From Sva-07 sp964651825 (GTDB lineage: Bacteria > Actinomycetota > Acidimicrobiia > Acidimicrobiales > Ilumatobacteraceae): a DNA stretch of 64,000 nt. The notes below the pieces were generated by a model. It was given only the letters and a program-made list of their open reading frames with translations. It was not told the DNA's origin and made no database searches. Within the stretch, counting starts at the first letter, position 1, and each line of letters starts with the position of its first letter. The stretch spans positions 19,997 to 83,996 of the forward strand of contig CAZYWK010000003.1 in the NCBI GenBank assembly GCA_964651825.1, given 5' to 3'. Below, piece after piece: positions 26,222 through 34,440 of this stretch. A program made the position numbers and the translations under genes.

Positions 26222-27702
26222 CGACCGTTTCCCCACCGATCGAGCCCGGCCCGATCGTCCCCGTACCTCTCGGTGCACCCGTCGATCCCGCTCCGATCGA
26301 TCTGGGCACCCCTCGCCGGTTGCACGTCGTGGGGGTCGGTGGGCCCGGGATGAGCGCGATCGCGATCGCGCTCGCCGAGATGGGCCACGACGTCTCCGGC
26401 TCCGACCTGCGCGAGCACCCCGTTCTCGAGCGGGTCCGGGCTGCCGGGGTGGTCGTCCACATCGGTCACGACCGGGTGGTCGTCCACGGCGTCGATGCCG
26501 TCACCGCCTCCACGGCGATCCCGCGTCACAACATCGAGCTCGACGAGGCGCGCTCGATCGGTGTGCCGGTGCTCAGCCGGGCCGGGATGCTGGCGGCGAT
26601 CTGCGCCGAGGCGAGCTCGTTGGCCGTCGCCGGCACGCACGGCAAGACCACCACCACTTCGATGTTGATGCTGATCCTCGCCGAGGCCGGGAGGCGTCCG
26701 AGCTTCGTGATCGGGGGCGATGTCACCGACGTCGGCACCGGCGCGCAATGGACGGGTGGGCCGTGGTTCGTCGTCGAGGCCGACGAGAGCGACGGGACGC
26801 ACCTCGAGCTGCCGCTGTACGGCACGGTGCTCACCAATGTCGAGGTCGACCATCTCGACCACTACGGCAGCTTCGCCGCGATCCTCGACAGCTTCGACAG
26901 ATATCTCGGCAAGATCGCCGGACCGAAGGTCGTCTGTGGCGACGACCTCCACGCCTCGACGCTGGCGCGCCGGCACGGAGCGATCACCTATGGGCTCTCC
27001 GACGGCGTCGATGTGCGTGCTGTCGATGTCGAGGCCACCTCGGGTGCTTTCCGATTTTCGATCGTGCGTGGCGATCGGGAGCACGCCGACCTGGCCGGTG
27101 TGGCGGCCGGCCACGTCGTCGACATCGAACTGCCGCTGCGCGGGGTGCACAACGTCGTCAATGCGACCGGTGCGGCGGCGATGGCCTTGGCACTCGGGGT
27201 CGAGCCCGTCCACATCGCAACCGCGCTGGCGCGCTTCGGCGGGGTCGCCCGCCGCTTCGACATCCGCGGCACCGACGCCGGCGCGACGTTCGTCGACGAC
27301 TACGCCCACCTGCCGACCGAGATCGCCGCCGTGCTCGCTGCCGCCAGGTCGAGCGGCGACGGATGGACGCGTGTCATCTCGGTGTTCCAGCCGAATCGCT
27401 ACAACCGAATCTCGGAGATCTGGGCCGACTACGCCGACGCATTCACCGATTCCGACGTCGTCGTGCTCACCGACATCTACGCGTCGGGCACGACCCCGAT
27501 CCCCGGCGTGACCGGAAAGCTGATCGTCAACGCCGTCGCCGAGGCACACCCCGAGCAGCGGGTCGTGTGGCTGCCACGGCGCGACGACCTCGTCGGCTTC
27601 ATCGCCGGCGAGGCCAGGACGGGCGACGTCTGCATCTCCATGGGGTGCGGCGACATCGCGACGTTCCCCACGGAGGTGCTCGATGCACGACGTTCGCGAT
27701 GA
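26218..27702 (+). CDS. murC: UDP-MurNAc-alanine ligase
   Basis: 494 residues. A Pro-rich N-terminal extension of about 30 residues, then HVVGVGGPGMSAIAIALAEMG, ATP loop VAGTHGKTTTTSM, EADESDGTHLELP, and FVDDYAHLPTEIAAVL. Adds L-alanine to UDP-MurNAc. GTG overlaps murG; the 3' end overlaps murB by 20 bases. Confidence 0.95.
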   Translation: MTTVSPPIEPGPIVPVPLGAPVDPAPIDLGTPRRLHVVGVGGPGMSAIAIALAEMGHDVSGSDLREHPVLERVRAAGVVVHIGHDRVVVHGVDAVTASTAIPRHNIELDEARSIGVPVLSRAGMLAAICAEASSLAVAGTHGKTTTTSMLMLILAEAGRRPSFVIGGDVTDVGTGAQWTGGPWFVVEADESDGTHLELPLYGTVLTNVEVDHLDHYGSFAAILDSFDRYLGKIAGPKVVCGDDLHASTLARRHGAITYGLSDGVDVRAVDVEATSGAFRFSIVRGDREHADLAGVAAGHVVDIELPLRGVHNVVNATGAAAMALALGVEPVHIATALARFGGVARRFDIRGTDAGATFVDDYAHLPTEIAAVLAAARSSGDGWTRVISVFQPNRYNRISEIWADYADAFTDSDVVVLTDIYASGTTPIPGVTGKLIVNAVAEAHPEQRVVWLPRRDDLVGFIAGEARTGDVCISMGCGDIATFPTEVLDARRSR

Positions 27703-28663
27703 CGCGCCGGCACCGACCGGCGTGAGCGACGCAGTTCGGGCCGCGGCAGCCGAGCTCGGTGGCCTCGCTCGCCTCGACGTGCCGATCGGGCCGCTCACCA
27801 CGTATCGGGTGGGCGGGAACGCGGCGGTGTTCGTGGAGCTGACCGACCTCGCCGATGCGGCGCGCCTGGCGCGAGCGGCGGCGGTGTCCGGTCTCCCCGT
27901 GCTCGTGATCGGGCGCGGCTCGAACCTGCTCGTGGCCGACACCGGATACGAGGGCATCATCGTGTCGATGGCTCCGATCAGCGACCGTTTCACCATCGAC
28001 ACCGACCGTGCGACGGTGCGGGCCGGCTCGTCGGTACCGCTGCCGGTGCTCGCCCGCCAGACCGCGGCGCGTGGTCTGACCGGCTTCGAATGGGCGGTCG
28101 GGGTGCCCGGCTCGATCGGTGGGGCCGTACGGATGAACGCCGGCGGCCACGGCTCCGACATGTCGGCGTCGCTCACCGAGGTGCGAGTGATCGATCTCGA
28201 CGCACCCGATCCGGCGACGCCTGTCGTCGTGCCCGCCGCCGAGCTGGGGCTCCGATTCCGGGGCAGTGGGCTGGCCCCGCACCGGCTCGTGCTCGACGCC
28301 GAGCTCCAACTCGCTCACGGCGACCGGCACGAGGCCGAGGCGACGATCGGCGAGATCGTGGCGTGGCGCCGGGCCAACCAGCCCGGCGGACAGAACGCCG
28401 GATCGGTGTTCGTCAACCCGGTGCCGGGTGAGGTCAGCGCCGGGGCGCTGATCGACCGGGCCGGCCTGCGTGGCGCCCGCGTCGGCTCGGCGTCGGTGTC
28501 GGAGAAGCACGCCAACTTCATCCAGGCCGACGACGGCGGCCGCGCGGCCGACGTGTACGCCCTGATGCTGCTGGTCCACGACCGCGTCGCCGAGGTGACG
28601 GGATACGTCCTGCGCAGCGAGATCCGCCTGCTCGGCTTCCCTCCGATCGGGGCCACGGCCTGA
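27683..28663 (+). CDS. murB: UDP-N-acetylenolpyruvoylglucosamine reductase
   Basis: 326 residues. FAD-binding domain (TTYRVGGNAAVFVE, VIGRGSNLLVADTGY, GFEWAVGVPGSIGGAVRMN) and MurB C-terminal domain with GGQNAGSVFVNP, whose Ser is the expected proton donor, and SEKHANFIQ. Reduces the enolpyruvyl group to give UDP-MurNAc using NADPH. ATG start lies inside the end of murC. Confidence 0.95.
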   Translation: MHDVRDDAPAPTGVSDAVRAAAAELGGLARLDVPIGPLTTYRVGGNAAVFVELTDLADAARLARAAAVSGLPVLVIGRGSNLLVADTGYEGIIVSMAPISDRFTIDTDRATVRAGSSVPLPVLARQTAARGLTGFEWAVGVPGSIGGAVRMNAGGHGSDMSASLTEVRVIDLDAPDPATPVVVPAAELGLRFRGSGLAPHRLVLDAELQLAHGDRHEAEATIGEIVAWRRANQPGGQNAGSVFVNPVPGEVSAGALIDRAGLRGARVGSASVSEKHANFIQADDGGRAADVYALMLLVHDRVAEVTGYVLRSEIRLLGFPPIGATA

Positions 28664-29802
28664 TGTTCGGCTCGAAGCGTCGCAAGCAGCGCGCCGCCGA
28701 CGACACGACCGCGCGGACGGGTTCGGGCGATGTCCGCCTCGTTCCGATCGGTGATGGTGCCGCCGGATCGGCCGGTCCGGGCCCGGCGGCCACGGCCACG
28801 TCGGGGTCGGTCGGGCTCGGCGCGACCCCTGCCAACGACGCGGTGCTCGGCGAACTGTCGGTGGCGTTCGGTGAGCGGCCGACGATCACCATCGGCGGTG
28901 ACGACGAGCTCCCCGACGCCGTGTATCTCGACGACGAGCTCGAACGAGGCGTGGCAACCGGGGCCACCCTGTTCATCGACGACGACGGCTCCGCCGACGC
29001 GGTCGCACCCAAGGACGCCGCGACGCGGGGCATCGAGCCGCGGCTGCGCCAGCGACGCATCGGCGTCCGCCGGGCCGAGAGCCGGCGGCGCCTGAAGTGG
29101 GTGGCCGTTGCCGTTGCCGTGCTGCTCGTGGTGGTCACCGCGTTGGCGCTGCTCGGTTCGTCACTGTTCGCGGTCGACGACGTCCAGGTCAGCGGCAACG
29201 TGTACACCGATCCGGTCGAGCTCCAGGCGGTGGTCGACGACCTCATGGGAACGCCGGTCCTGCGTGTCGACACGCTCGCCGCGGAGGCGCAGCTCGAGGC
29301 GATCCCGTGGGTCGAAGCTGCCAGGGTCAGCACGTCGTTCCCGAACTCGGCGACCATCGAGATCCGCGAACGGACACCGCTCGTCGCGATGCTCGGCGCC
29401 GACGGCATGACCAGGGTGCTCGACCGCGACGCGCGGGTGCTGTCGGTGATCGAGGGGCAGCCGGTGGCGCTGGTGTGGATCAGCGGCCCGGGCACGCTCG
29501 ACGTCCCGGTCGGGGGCACGGGATCGATCGGCTATTCGTCGGCGGCGTCGCTCGTCACCAAGCTCACCCCGACCGTCAGATCGCGGGTCGACTCGATGCT
29601 GGTCACCCCCGATGGCTCCGATCTCCGGCTCGTCCTCACCGGTGTGGAAGACAACGGGCCCGTCGAGGTTCGGTTCGGGTCGGCCATCGGCGACAGCGAG
29701 CAGATCGCCAAGCTGGTCCGGCTCGAACGTAAGCTCGAAGATCTCGGCGCCGATCCCGTGTCGGTCATCGATGTCTCGACCGCAGAAGTAACCGTCCTGT
29801 GA
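28663..29802 (+). CDS. ftsQ: Cell division protein FtsQ
   Basis: 379 residues. A long acidic and Gly-rich cytoplasmic region (about 1-140), one membrane helix (about 147-168), then a POTRA domain (FAVDDVQVSGNVYTDPVEL) and FtsQ domain. It scaffolds FtsL and FtsB. The cytoplasmic part is longer than in most actinobacteria. Start overlaps murB stop (TGATG). Confidence 0.9.
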   Translation: MFGSKRRKQRAADDTTARTGSGDVRLVPIGDGAAGSAGPGPAATATSGSVGLGATPANDAVLGELSVAFGERPTITIGGDDELPDAVYLDDELERGVATGATLFIDDDGSADAVAPKDAATRGIEPRLRQRRIGVRRAESRRRLKWVAVAVAVLLVVVTALALLGSSLFAVDDVQVSGNVYTDPVELQAVVDDLMGTPVLRVDTLAAEAQLEAIPWVEAARVSTSFPNSATIEIRERTPLVAMLGADGMTRVLDRDARVLSVIEGQPVALVWISGPGTLDVPVGGTGSIGYSSAASLVTKLTPTVRSRVDSMLVTPDGSDLRLVLTGVEDNGPVEVRFGSAIGDSEQIAKLVRLERKLEDLGADPVSVIDVSTAEVTVL

Positions 29803-29816
29803 GCGAACGAGGGAGC

Positions 29817-29842
29817 AGAACGGGGGCTAGCGTCCCCGTTCT
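29817..29842 (+). terminator. Hairpin between ftsQ and ftsZ
   Basis: AGAACGGGG and CCCCGTTCT form a perfect 9-bp stem around an 8-base loop, 14 bases after the ftsQ stop and 96 bases before ftsZ. There is no T run after it. It may end or attenuate the long dcw transcript so that ftsZ is expressed separately. Confidence 0.5.
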
Positions 29843-29938
29843 TGTGCCGCAGACCTGGCAGGATGTGCGCCAGTCCGTTGACGGACGCGTGGATGAACGA
29901 TTGGAACCCATGAACTCGAACCGATGGAGGATCCGCTG

Positions 29939-31039
29939 ATGGTCGGCGCTCCGCAGAACTATCTCGCCGTCATCAAGGTCGTCGGTGTCGGCGGCGGCGG
30001 CGTCAACGCTGTCAACCGCATGATCGACGCCGGACTCAAAGGTGTCGAGTTCATCGCGGTCAACACCGACGCGCAGGCCTTGTTGATGAGCGACGCCGAC
30101 GTCAAGCTCGACGTCGGCCGCGACCTCACCCGCGGCCTCGGTGCCGGCAGCGACCCCGAGGTGGGCCGGTCGGCCGCCGAGGCGCACCACGACGAGATCG
30201 AAGAGATGGTCCGCGGCGCCGACATGGTGTTCATCACCGCCGGCGAAGGTGGCGGTACCGGCACCGGCGCCGCGCCGGTGATCGCCGAGATCGCCCGCGA
30301 GGCCGGTGCCCTCACCATCGGCGTGGTCACCCGTCCGTTCTCGTTCGAGGGGCGGCGCCGCGCGGTGCAGGCCGACAGTGGGGTGCAAAAGCTGAAGGAG
30401 AAGGTCGACACGCTGATCGTCATCCCCAACGATCGCCTGCTCACCGTCGCCAACGACAAGACGAGCGTGCTCAACGCGTTCAAGATGGCCGACGAGGTTC
30501 TGCTTCAGGGCGTGTCGGGCATCACCGGGCTGATCACCACCCCGGGCCTGATCAACACCGACTTCGCCGACGTGAAGATGGTGCTGTCCAACGCCGGCTC
30601 CGCCCTGATGGGGATCGGCCAGGCGAGCGGCGACGAGCGGGCGGTGTCGGCGGCCAAGGCAGCCATCTCCAGCCCACTGCTCGAGTCCGCGATCGACGGC
30701 GCACGTGGCGTGCTGCTGAACATCACCGGCCCGTCGTCGATGGGGTTGTTCGAGATGAACGCAGCGGCCGAGATCATCCACGGCGTGGCCCATCAGGACG
30801 CCAACATCATCTTCGGCACGGTGATCGACGACGAGATGGGCGACGAGGTGCGCATCACCGTGATCGCCGCCGGCTTCGACCGGGTCGACGGCGCTCCAGC
30901 GGGCCGCGGTTCGGGCTCCGACGTGCCGCGCACGGGTGCGCCGACGCGCATCACCGAGCTGTTCGGTGATGTCGACGAGCCCGACCCGCTCGATCCCGAC
31001 GACGACGACGACTTCGACGTGCCGTCGTTCCTCAAGTAG
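29939..31039 (+). CDS. ftsZ: Cell division GTPase FtsZ
   Basis: 366 residues. Tubulin-like GTPase: KVVGVGGGGVNAVNRMI, signature GEGGGTGTGAAPVIAEIA, T7 loop NTDFADVK, and the C-terminal interaction peptide DFDVPSFLK after an acidic linker. The ATG at 29939 is preferred over the in-frame ATG at 29924 because GGAGG (29926-29930) sits 8 bases before it and the product then starts MVGAPQNYLAVIKVVG as in relatives. Unlike most genes here it has a real ribosome binding site. Confidence 0.96.
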   Translation: MVGAPQNYLAVIKVVGVGGGGVNAVNRMIDAGLKGVEFIAVNTDAQALLMSDADVKLDVGRDLTRGLGAGSDPEVGRSAAEAHHDEIEEMVRGADMVFITAGEGGGTGTGAAPVIAEIAREAGALTIGVVTRPFSFEGRRRAVQADSGVQKLKEKVDTLIVIPNDRLLTVANDKTSVLNAFKMADEVLLQGVSGITGLITTPGLINTDFADVKMVLSNAGSALMGIGQASGDERAVSAAKAAISSPLLESAIDGARGVLLNITGPSSMGLFEMNAAAEIIHGVAHQDANIIFGTVIDDEMGDEVRITVIAAGFDRVDGAPAGRGSGSDVPRTGAPTRITELFGDVDEPDPLDPDDDDDFDVPSFLK

Positions 31040-31086
31040 CGCACGCGTCCGCACCCACGCGGGTTCGACCTCCGGAACGGCGCACG

Positions 31087-31779
31087 GTGCTCGATCTGTT
31101 CCGTGGGCCGGTCGGCGAGCTCGAGTTCGTGGTCGTGGCCACCGATGCCGCCGACGGCGACATGCGGCCCGACCGGGCCGACTCCATGCGCGATCCTGCA
31201 TGGGTGATGGTCGACGAGGAGCACGGTGTCGAGGTGTTCGACGCCGACGCCGGGGCTGGATCGCCCCCTGTGGGCACCCTTCCGATCGGCGATGTGATCG
31301 TCACTCGACGCGCCGATGTCCCGGTCGCGATCTGGGCGGGCGACTGCGCCCCGGTCGTGTTGTGCGGTGCCGATGGCACGCTCGTCGCGGTACATGCCGG
31401 ATGGAAAGGCCTTGCCGCGGGCGTGCTCGATGTCGCCGTCGGCGCGTTGCGCTCGCGGGGTGATCGGGTCGCCGCCGCGGTGCTGGGGCCGTGCATCCAC
31501 CCCGAGTGCTACGAGTTCGGGCCCAACGAACTGGCGGCGGTGGCGGCCGGCCTCGGCGTCGAGGTCGCCTCGATCACCGGCCGCACCGCTGGCGGCGGGA
31601 CGGCGCTGGACGTCCCGGCGGCGGTGGCGGCCGGGCTCGCACGCCATGGTGTGACGCTCGATGTGGTCGGTGCCTGCACCGCGTGTGACCGTCGATGGTT
31701 CTCCCATCGCTCCCGCCGCGATGAGGCACGACACGCCGTGGTGGCCTGGACGGTGCCAGGTTCGGAGCGTTCCGGGTGA
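31087..31779 (+). CDS. pgeF: Multicopper-oxidase-fold purine nucleosidase/laccase domain protein (YfiH)
   Basis: 230 residues. The YfiH/PgeF fold keeps its zinc-site motifs: WAGDCAPVVLCG, VHAGWKGLAAG, and GPCIHPECYEF, followed by CTACDRRWFSHRS. Homologues remove mis-incorporated L-serine at the UDP-MurNAc step (PgeF) or process purine nucleosides. Placement next to ftsZ is conserved across actinobacteria. GTG start; overlaps yggS by 4 bases. Confidence 0.85.
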   Translation: MLDLFRGPVGELEFVVVATDAADGDMRPDRADSMRDPAWVMVDEEHGVEVFDADAGAGSPPVGTLPIGDVIVTRRADVPVAIWAGDCAPVVLCGADGTLVAVHAGWKGLAAGVLDVAVGALRSRGDRVAAAVLGPCIHPECYEFGPNELAAVAAGLGVEVASITGRTAGGGTALDVPAAVAAGLARHGVTLDVVGACTACDRRWFSHRSRRDEARHAVVAWTVPGSERSG

Positions 31780-32453
31780 GCCTGCCGACGGCGAGCGAAC
31801 TGGCCGACCGCCTCGCCGCGGTGCGCGCCGCGGTCGAGCAGGTCGAGCGCCCGTGGACGCATCCCGTCGCGATCGTCGCGGTCACGAAGGGCTTCGGCCC
31901 CGAAGCGATCGAGCTCGCCGTCGAGGCGGGCTGCACGGCGGTGGGGGAGAACTACGCGCAGGAGCTGGTCGCCAAGCGCGGGGCGATCGAGAGCGCCCGC
32001 GCCGAGCACCCGGTCGAGGTGCACTTCATCGGCCACCTGCAGAGCAACAAGGTGCGACAGATCGCGGGACTGGTCGATCTCTGGGAGACGATCGACCGCT
32101 CGTCGATCGCCACCGAGATCGCTCGCCGCCGTCCGGGCGGACGGGTGCTCGTCCAGGTCAACGCCACTCGCGAGGACTCGAAGTCGGGGTGCGCTCCCGC
32201 CGACGTCGCCGCGCTCGTGGCCGACGTGCGGGGGCTGGGCCTCGACGTTGCCGGGCTGATGACGATCGGGCCGACCGATGGTCACGTCGGGCGCGCCCGG
32301 GCGGCCTTCGAGCGCACCCGCGCACTGGTCGACGAGCTCGGCCTCGAGGTGTGCTCGATGGGCATGAGCGGCGACTACGAACTCGCTGTCGCCTGCGGCT
32401 CCACCCAGCTCCGCCTCGGCAGCGCCCTCCTCGGCCCCCGCCCACCCCGCTGA
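31776..32453 (+). CDS. yggS: Pyridoxal phosphate homeostasis protein, YggS/PROSC family
   Basis: 225 residues. Alanine-racemase-like TIM barrel; the PLP lysine is in VAVTKGF, followed by GENYAQEL, HFIGHLQSNKVRQI and CSMGMSGDYELAVACGST. Binds PLP without known catalysis and controls amino-acid and PLP balance. In relatives it is followed directly by sepF, but here a repeat-flanked gene intervenes. Confidence 0.92.
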   Translation: MSLPTASELADRLAAVRAAVEQVERPWTHPVAIVAVTKGFGPEAIELAVEAGCTAVGENYAQELVAKRGAIESARAEHPVEVHFIGHLQSNKVRQIAGLVDLWETIDRSSIATEIARRRPGGRVLVQVNATREDSKSGCAPADVAALVADVRGLGLDVAGLMTIGPTDGHVGRARAAFERTRALVDELGLEVCSMGMSGDYELAVACGSTQLRLGSALLGPRPPR

Positions 32454-32489
32454 CCCGCCCACCTGCCGACTCCGACCGGTCCCGGGTTG

Positions 32490-32599
32490 TTTGGGGCAGC
32501 CTTTCGGCCGACCCGTCGGCAGGTCGGCTGCCAGAAATCGGCACGACCGGATTTGTGGCAGACATCGGCCTGCCGGGTCGGCCGAATGGCTGCCACAAA
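32490..32599. repeat. Pair of 48-bp palindrome-ended repeats (locus 2, left of DUF559 gene)
   Basis: Unit A, 32490-32537, runs TTTGGGGCAG to CTGCCAGAAA with the TCGGCCGACCCG core forward. Unit B, 32552-32599, has perfect TTTGTGGCAG / CTGCCACAAA ends with the core on the reverse strand (CGGGTCGGCCGA). The 14-base spacer is 32538-32551. The inverted arrangement inside a pair is seen only here. Unit B ends 8 bases from the DUF559 stop. Confidence 0.9.
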
Positions 32600-32607
32600 G
32601 TTCGGTG

Positions 32608-33528
32608 TCACGCGGCGAGTCCGAGGGCTTGCCGGGTTGTCGCGAGCACGAGTGCAGGCCCGGTGGTGACCTGTTCGTAGGTGAACTGGTACGGCAGGAA
32701 GCCCTTGGCGAGCAATGCGTTGTACCGGGCGGCGTCGTTGCTCATCTGGCCCGGGGTGCGATGGAACCGGTAGCCGAGCAGTTCCACGACGACTCGGCTG
32801 TTCGGGAACCGGCAGTCGACGCGGACGAGCCGATCGCCCGCCTTCGTCATCACCACCTGGGTGTCGGGACGGGGCAGTCCGGCGCCAGCGAGGAGGCGTA
32901 GATACTCGCGCTCGAGCCAACTCTGCCCGCCGCGGGCCACCTCGTTGCCGACGAGCACATCGACAAGTGCGGGGACGCCGTGACGTCCGCTGGACCGCAG
33001 CGCTGCGATACGGCGGTGGACGAGATCCTCGGACACCAGGCGATCACGAATCGCGCTGTCGAGGCAGGTGCTGAGCTCGTCTGCTCCGACGACGCGAGCC
33101 AGCTCGATCAACGTCCGCACGGCGCTCGTCACCGGGAGGCCTTCGATCTCGCAGGAATCGATCGGATCGATACGGCTCGAGCGATGGACGCGCACGCCCT
33201 GTCGCGTCAGGTGACGCTCGCGCGGGAGCAGCACGTGAAACGGCCGGCGCAACGTGTAGCCGTCGAAGCCGAGTAGTGCCGCGGCGGTCTGCCCGGTGAC
33301 CCAGACCGGCGCACCCACATCGAGCACGAGCCCGCGGAGTTCGACGATCGGCGTCGTCGGTGCCAAGGCACTGCGGAATGCGTTCGGACCTACCTGCTGG
33401 AGGACGCCGCTCTGGACTCGGCGTCGAAGTTGGCGATCGGACACCCCTGCGTCGTGTGCTTCACGACGGGAGAACGATGCCAACTGACCTGTCGCAATCC
33501 GCGCGATGCGCTGATCGGGAGTGGTCAT
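32608..33528 (-). CDS. AbiEi-like winged helix plus DUF559 (Vsr-like nuclease) protein
   Basis: 306 residues. The N-terminal part (about 1-50, RIATGQLASFSRREAHDAGV) resembles the winged-helix domain of type IV AbiEi antitoxins. The C-terminal region (about 200-290) resembles DUF559, a Vsr-like PD-(D/E)XK fold, with VRVDCRFPNSRVVVELLGYR supplying the Asp and Glu, then RYNALLAKGF. The reading frame stays open upstream to 33720, but that part is translated repeat DNA, so ATG 33528 (or 33537) is chosen. No partner toxin gene is present. The role is unknown; nicking or cleavage activity is a family-based guess. Confidence 0.7.
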   Translation of the reverse strand: MTTPDQRIARIATGQLASFSRREAHDAGVSDRQLRRRVQSGVLQQVGPNAFRSALAPTTPIVELRGLVLDVGAPVWVTGQTAAALLGFDGYTLRRPFHVLLPRERHLTRQGVRVHRSSRIDPIDSCEIEGLPVTSAVRTLIELARVVGADELSTCLDSAIRDRLVSEDLVHRRIAALRSSGRHGVPALVDVLVGNEVARGGQSWLEREYLRLLAGAGLPRPDTQVVMTKAGDRLVRVDCRFPNSRVVVELLGYRFHRTPGQMSNDAARYNALLAKGFLPYQFTYEQVTTGPALVLATTRQALGLAA

Positions 33529-33613
33529 GATGGCCATCCAAGTCGAGGGGTGTGACACCGCGACCGACAGCCAGCCATCCGCCGTTCGGATCCTGGTACC
33601 GGACTCCCGGCGG

Positions 33614-33723
33614 TTTGTGGCAGCCATTCGGCCAACCCGTGGGCAGATCGGCTGCCCGAGAATGGTGGTCGACGATTTGTGGCAGCCATTCGGCCGACCC
33701 GTGGGCAGATCGGCTGTCACAAA
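33614..33723 (+). repeat. Pair of 48-bp palindrome-ended repeats (locus 2, right of DUF559 gene)
   Basis: Units 33614-33661 and 33676-33723, 14-base spacer 33662-33675, both forward. The first unit has a decayed right end (CTGCCCGAGA); the second ends CTGTCACAAA. The two units share a nearly identical interior (CCATTCGGCC, ACCCGTGGGCAGATCGGCTG), so this pair may have arisen by recent duplication. The pair lies 86-195 bases upstream of the DUF559 start. Confidence 0.9.
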
Positions 33724-33813
33724 CCACGCGGCCCAGGCCGACCGAAGTGAGGGGATTGCTGTCCACTGCGGAGGGGGAATGGTCGACTAACCTCCCGCAC
33801 GCAGGAGGATTGC

Positions 33814-34401
33814 ATGTCACTCTGGAAACGGACCATGGACTATCTCGGTCTCGGTCCCGACGACGCGTACGACGATTACGACGGCTATGACGAGCCGGAG
33901 CCGCCACGTCAGACGCGCGCGCCGCGTGACGCCGACCCCCGCTCGCAGCGTGGGTGGGAGCCCGAGCCCGAACCGACCGTGCGCACCGTGTCGGCGCGCC
34001 CGAGCTTTCCGAGCAAGGACTTCGATGCCTCCCCGTCTCGCCGCAGCGCCCAGCCGGCGGCCAATCGCGGTGACGATTCCGGTGTCCAGATCCGTCCGAA
34101 TCAGAGTCAGCAGCCGCAACCGCCGCTGCGCAGCGTCCCTGGAGGCAACATGGAGCCCTCGACCGTGCGGCCCCGTCGCTTCGACCAGGCCCAGGAAGTG
34201 GCCGACAAGTTCAAAGACGGCCAACCGGTCATCATGAACCTCGAGGGCACCGAGCGCGAGGTGGCCCGCCGGCTGATCGACTTCGCCAGCGGCATCTGCT
34301 ACGCGCTCGACGGTTCGATGGAGAAGGTGGCCACCGGCGTGTACCTGCTCAAGCCCCCCAGTGCTCCCCGCCCGTCGCGTTACGACGATGGCGATGAGTG
34401 A
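33814..34401 (+). CDS. sepF: Cell division protein SepF
   Basis: 195 residues. N-terminal membrane-binding amphipathic helix (MSLWKRTMDYLGLG), a long disordered acidic/Gln-Pro linker, and the SepF domain (about 115-185) with QPVIMNLEGTEREVARRLIDFASG. It anchors FtsZ to the membrane. A strong AGGAGG (33803-33808) lies 5 bases upstream of the ATG. Confidence 0.93.
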   Translation: MSLWKRTMDYLGLGPDDAYDDYDGYDEPEPPRQTRAPRDADPRSQRGWEPEPEPTVRTVSARPSFPSKDFDASPSRRSAQPAANRGDDSGVQIRPNQSQQPQPPLRSVPGGNMEPSTVRPRRFDQAQEVADKFKDGQPVIMNLEGTEREVARRLIDFASGICYALDGSMEKVATGVYLLKPPSAPRPSRYDDGDE

Positions 34402-34440
34402 CCGCCGCGGGTACCAACGTTCCACCACGGAGGCAGAGCC

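Larger units (their letters stand above)
32490..33723. mobile_element. Candidate repeat-bounded element inserted between yggS and sepF
   Basis: A single gene (DUF559 nuclease-like, minus strand) bracketed by two 110-bp repeat pairs, located at a junction (yggS-sepF) that is normally continuous in actinobacterial dcw clusters. I found no target-site duplication at the outer edges and no transposase. Calling it an element is an inference from the flanking repeats and broken synteny. Confidence 0.5.

Noticed and set aside
33529..33720. Longer N-terminus for the DUF559 protein starting at 33720
   Set aside because: The extra 64 codons translate the 48-bp repeats (segments such as GRPNGCHK), and family members begin near the winged helix.
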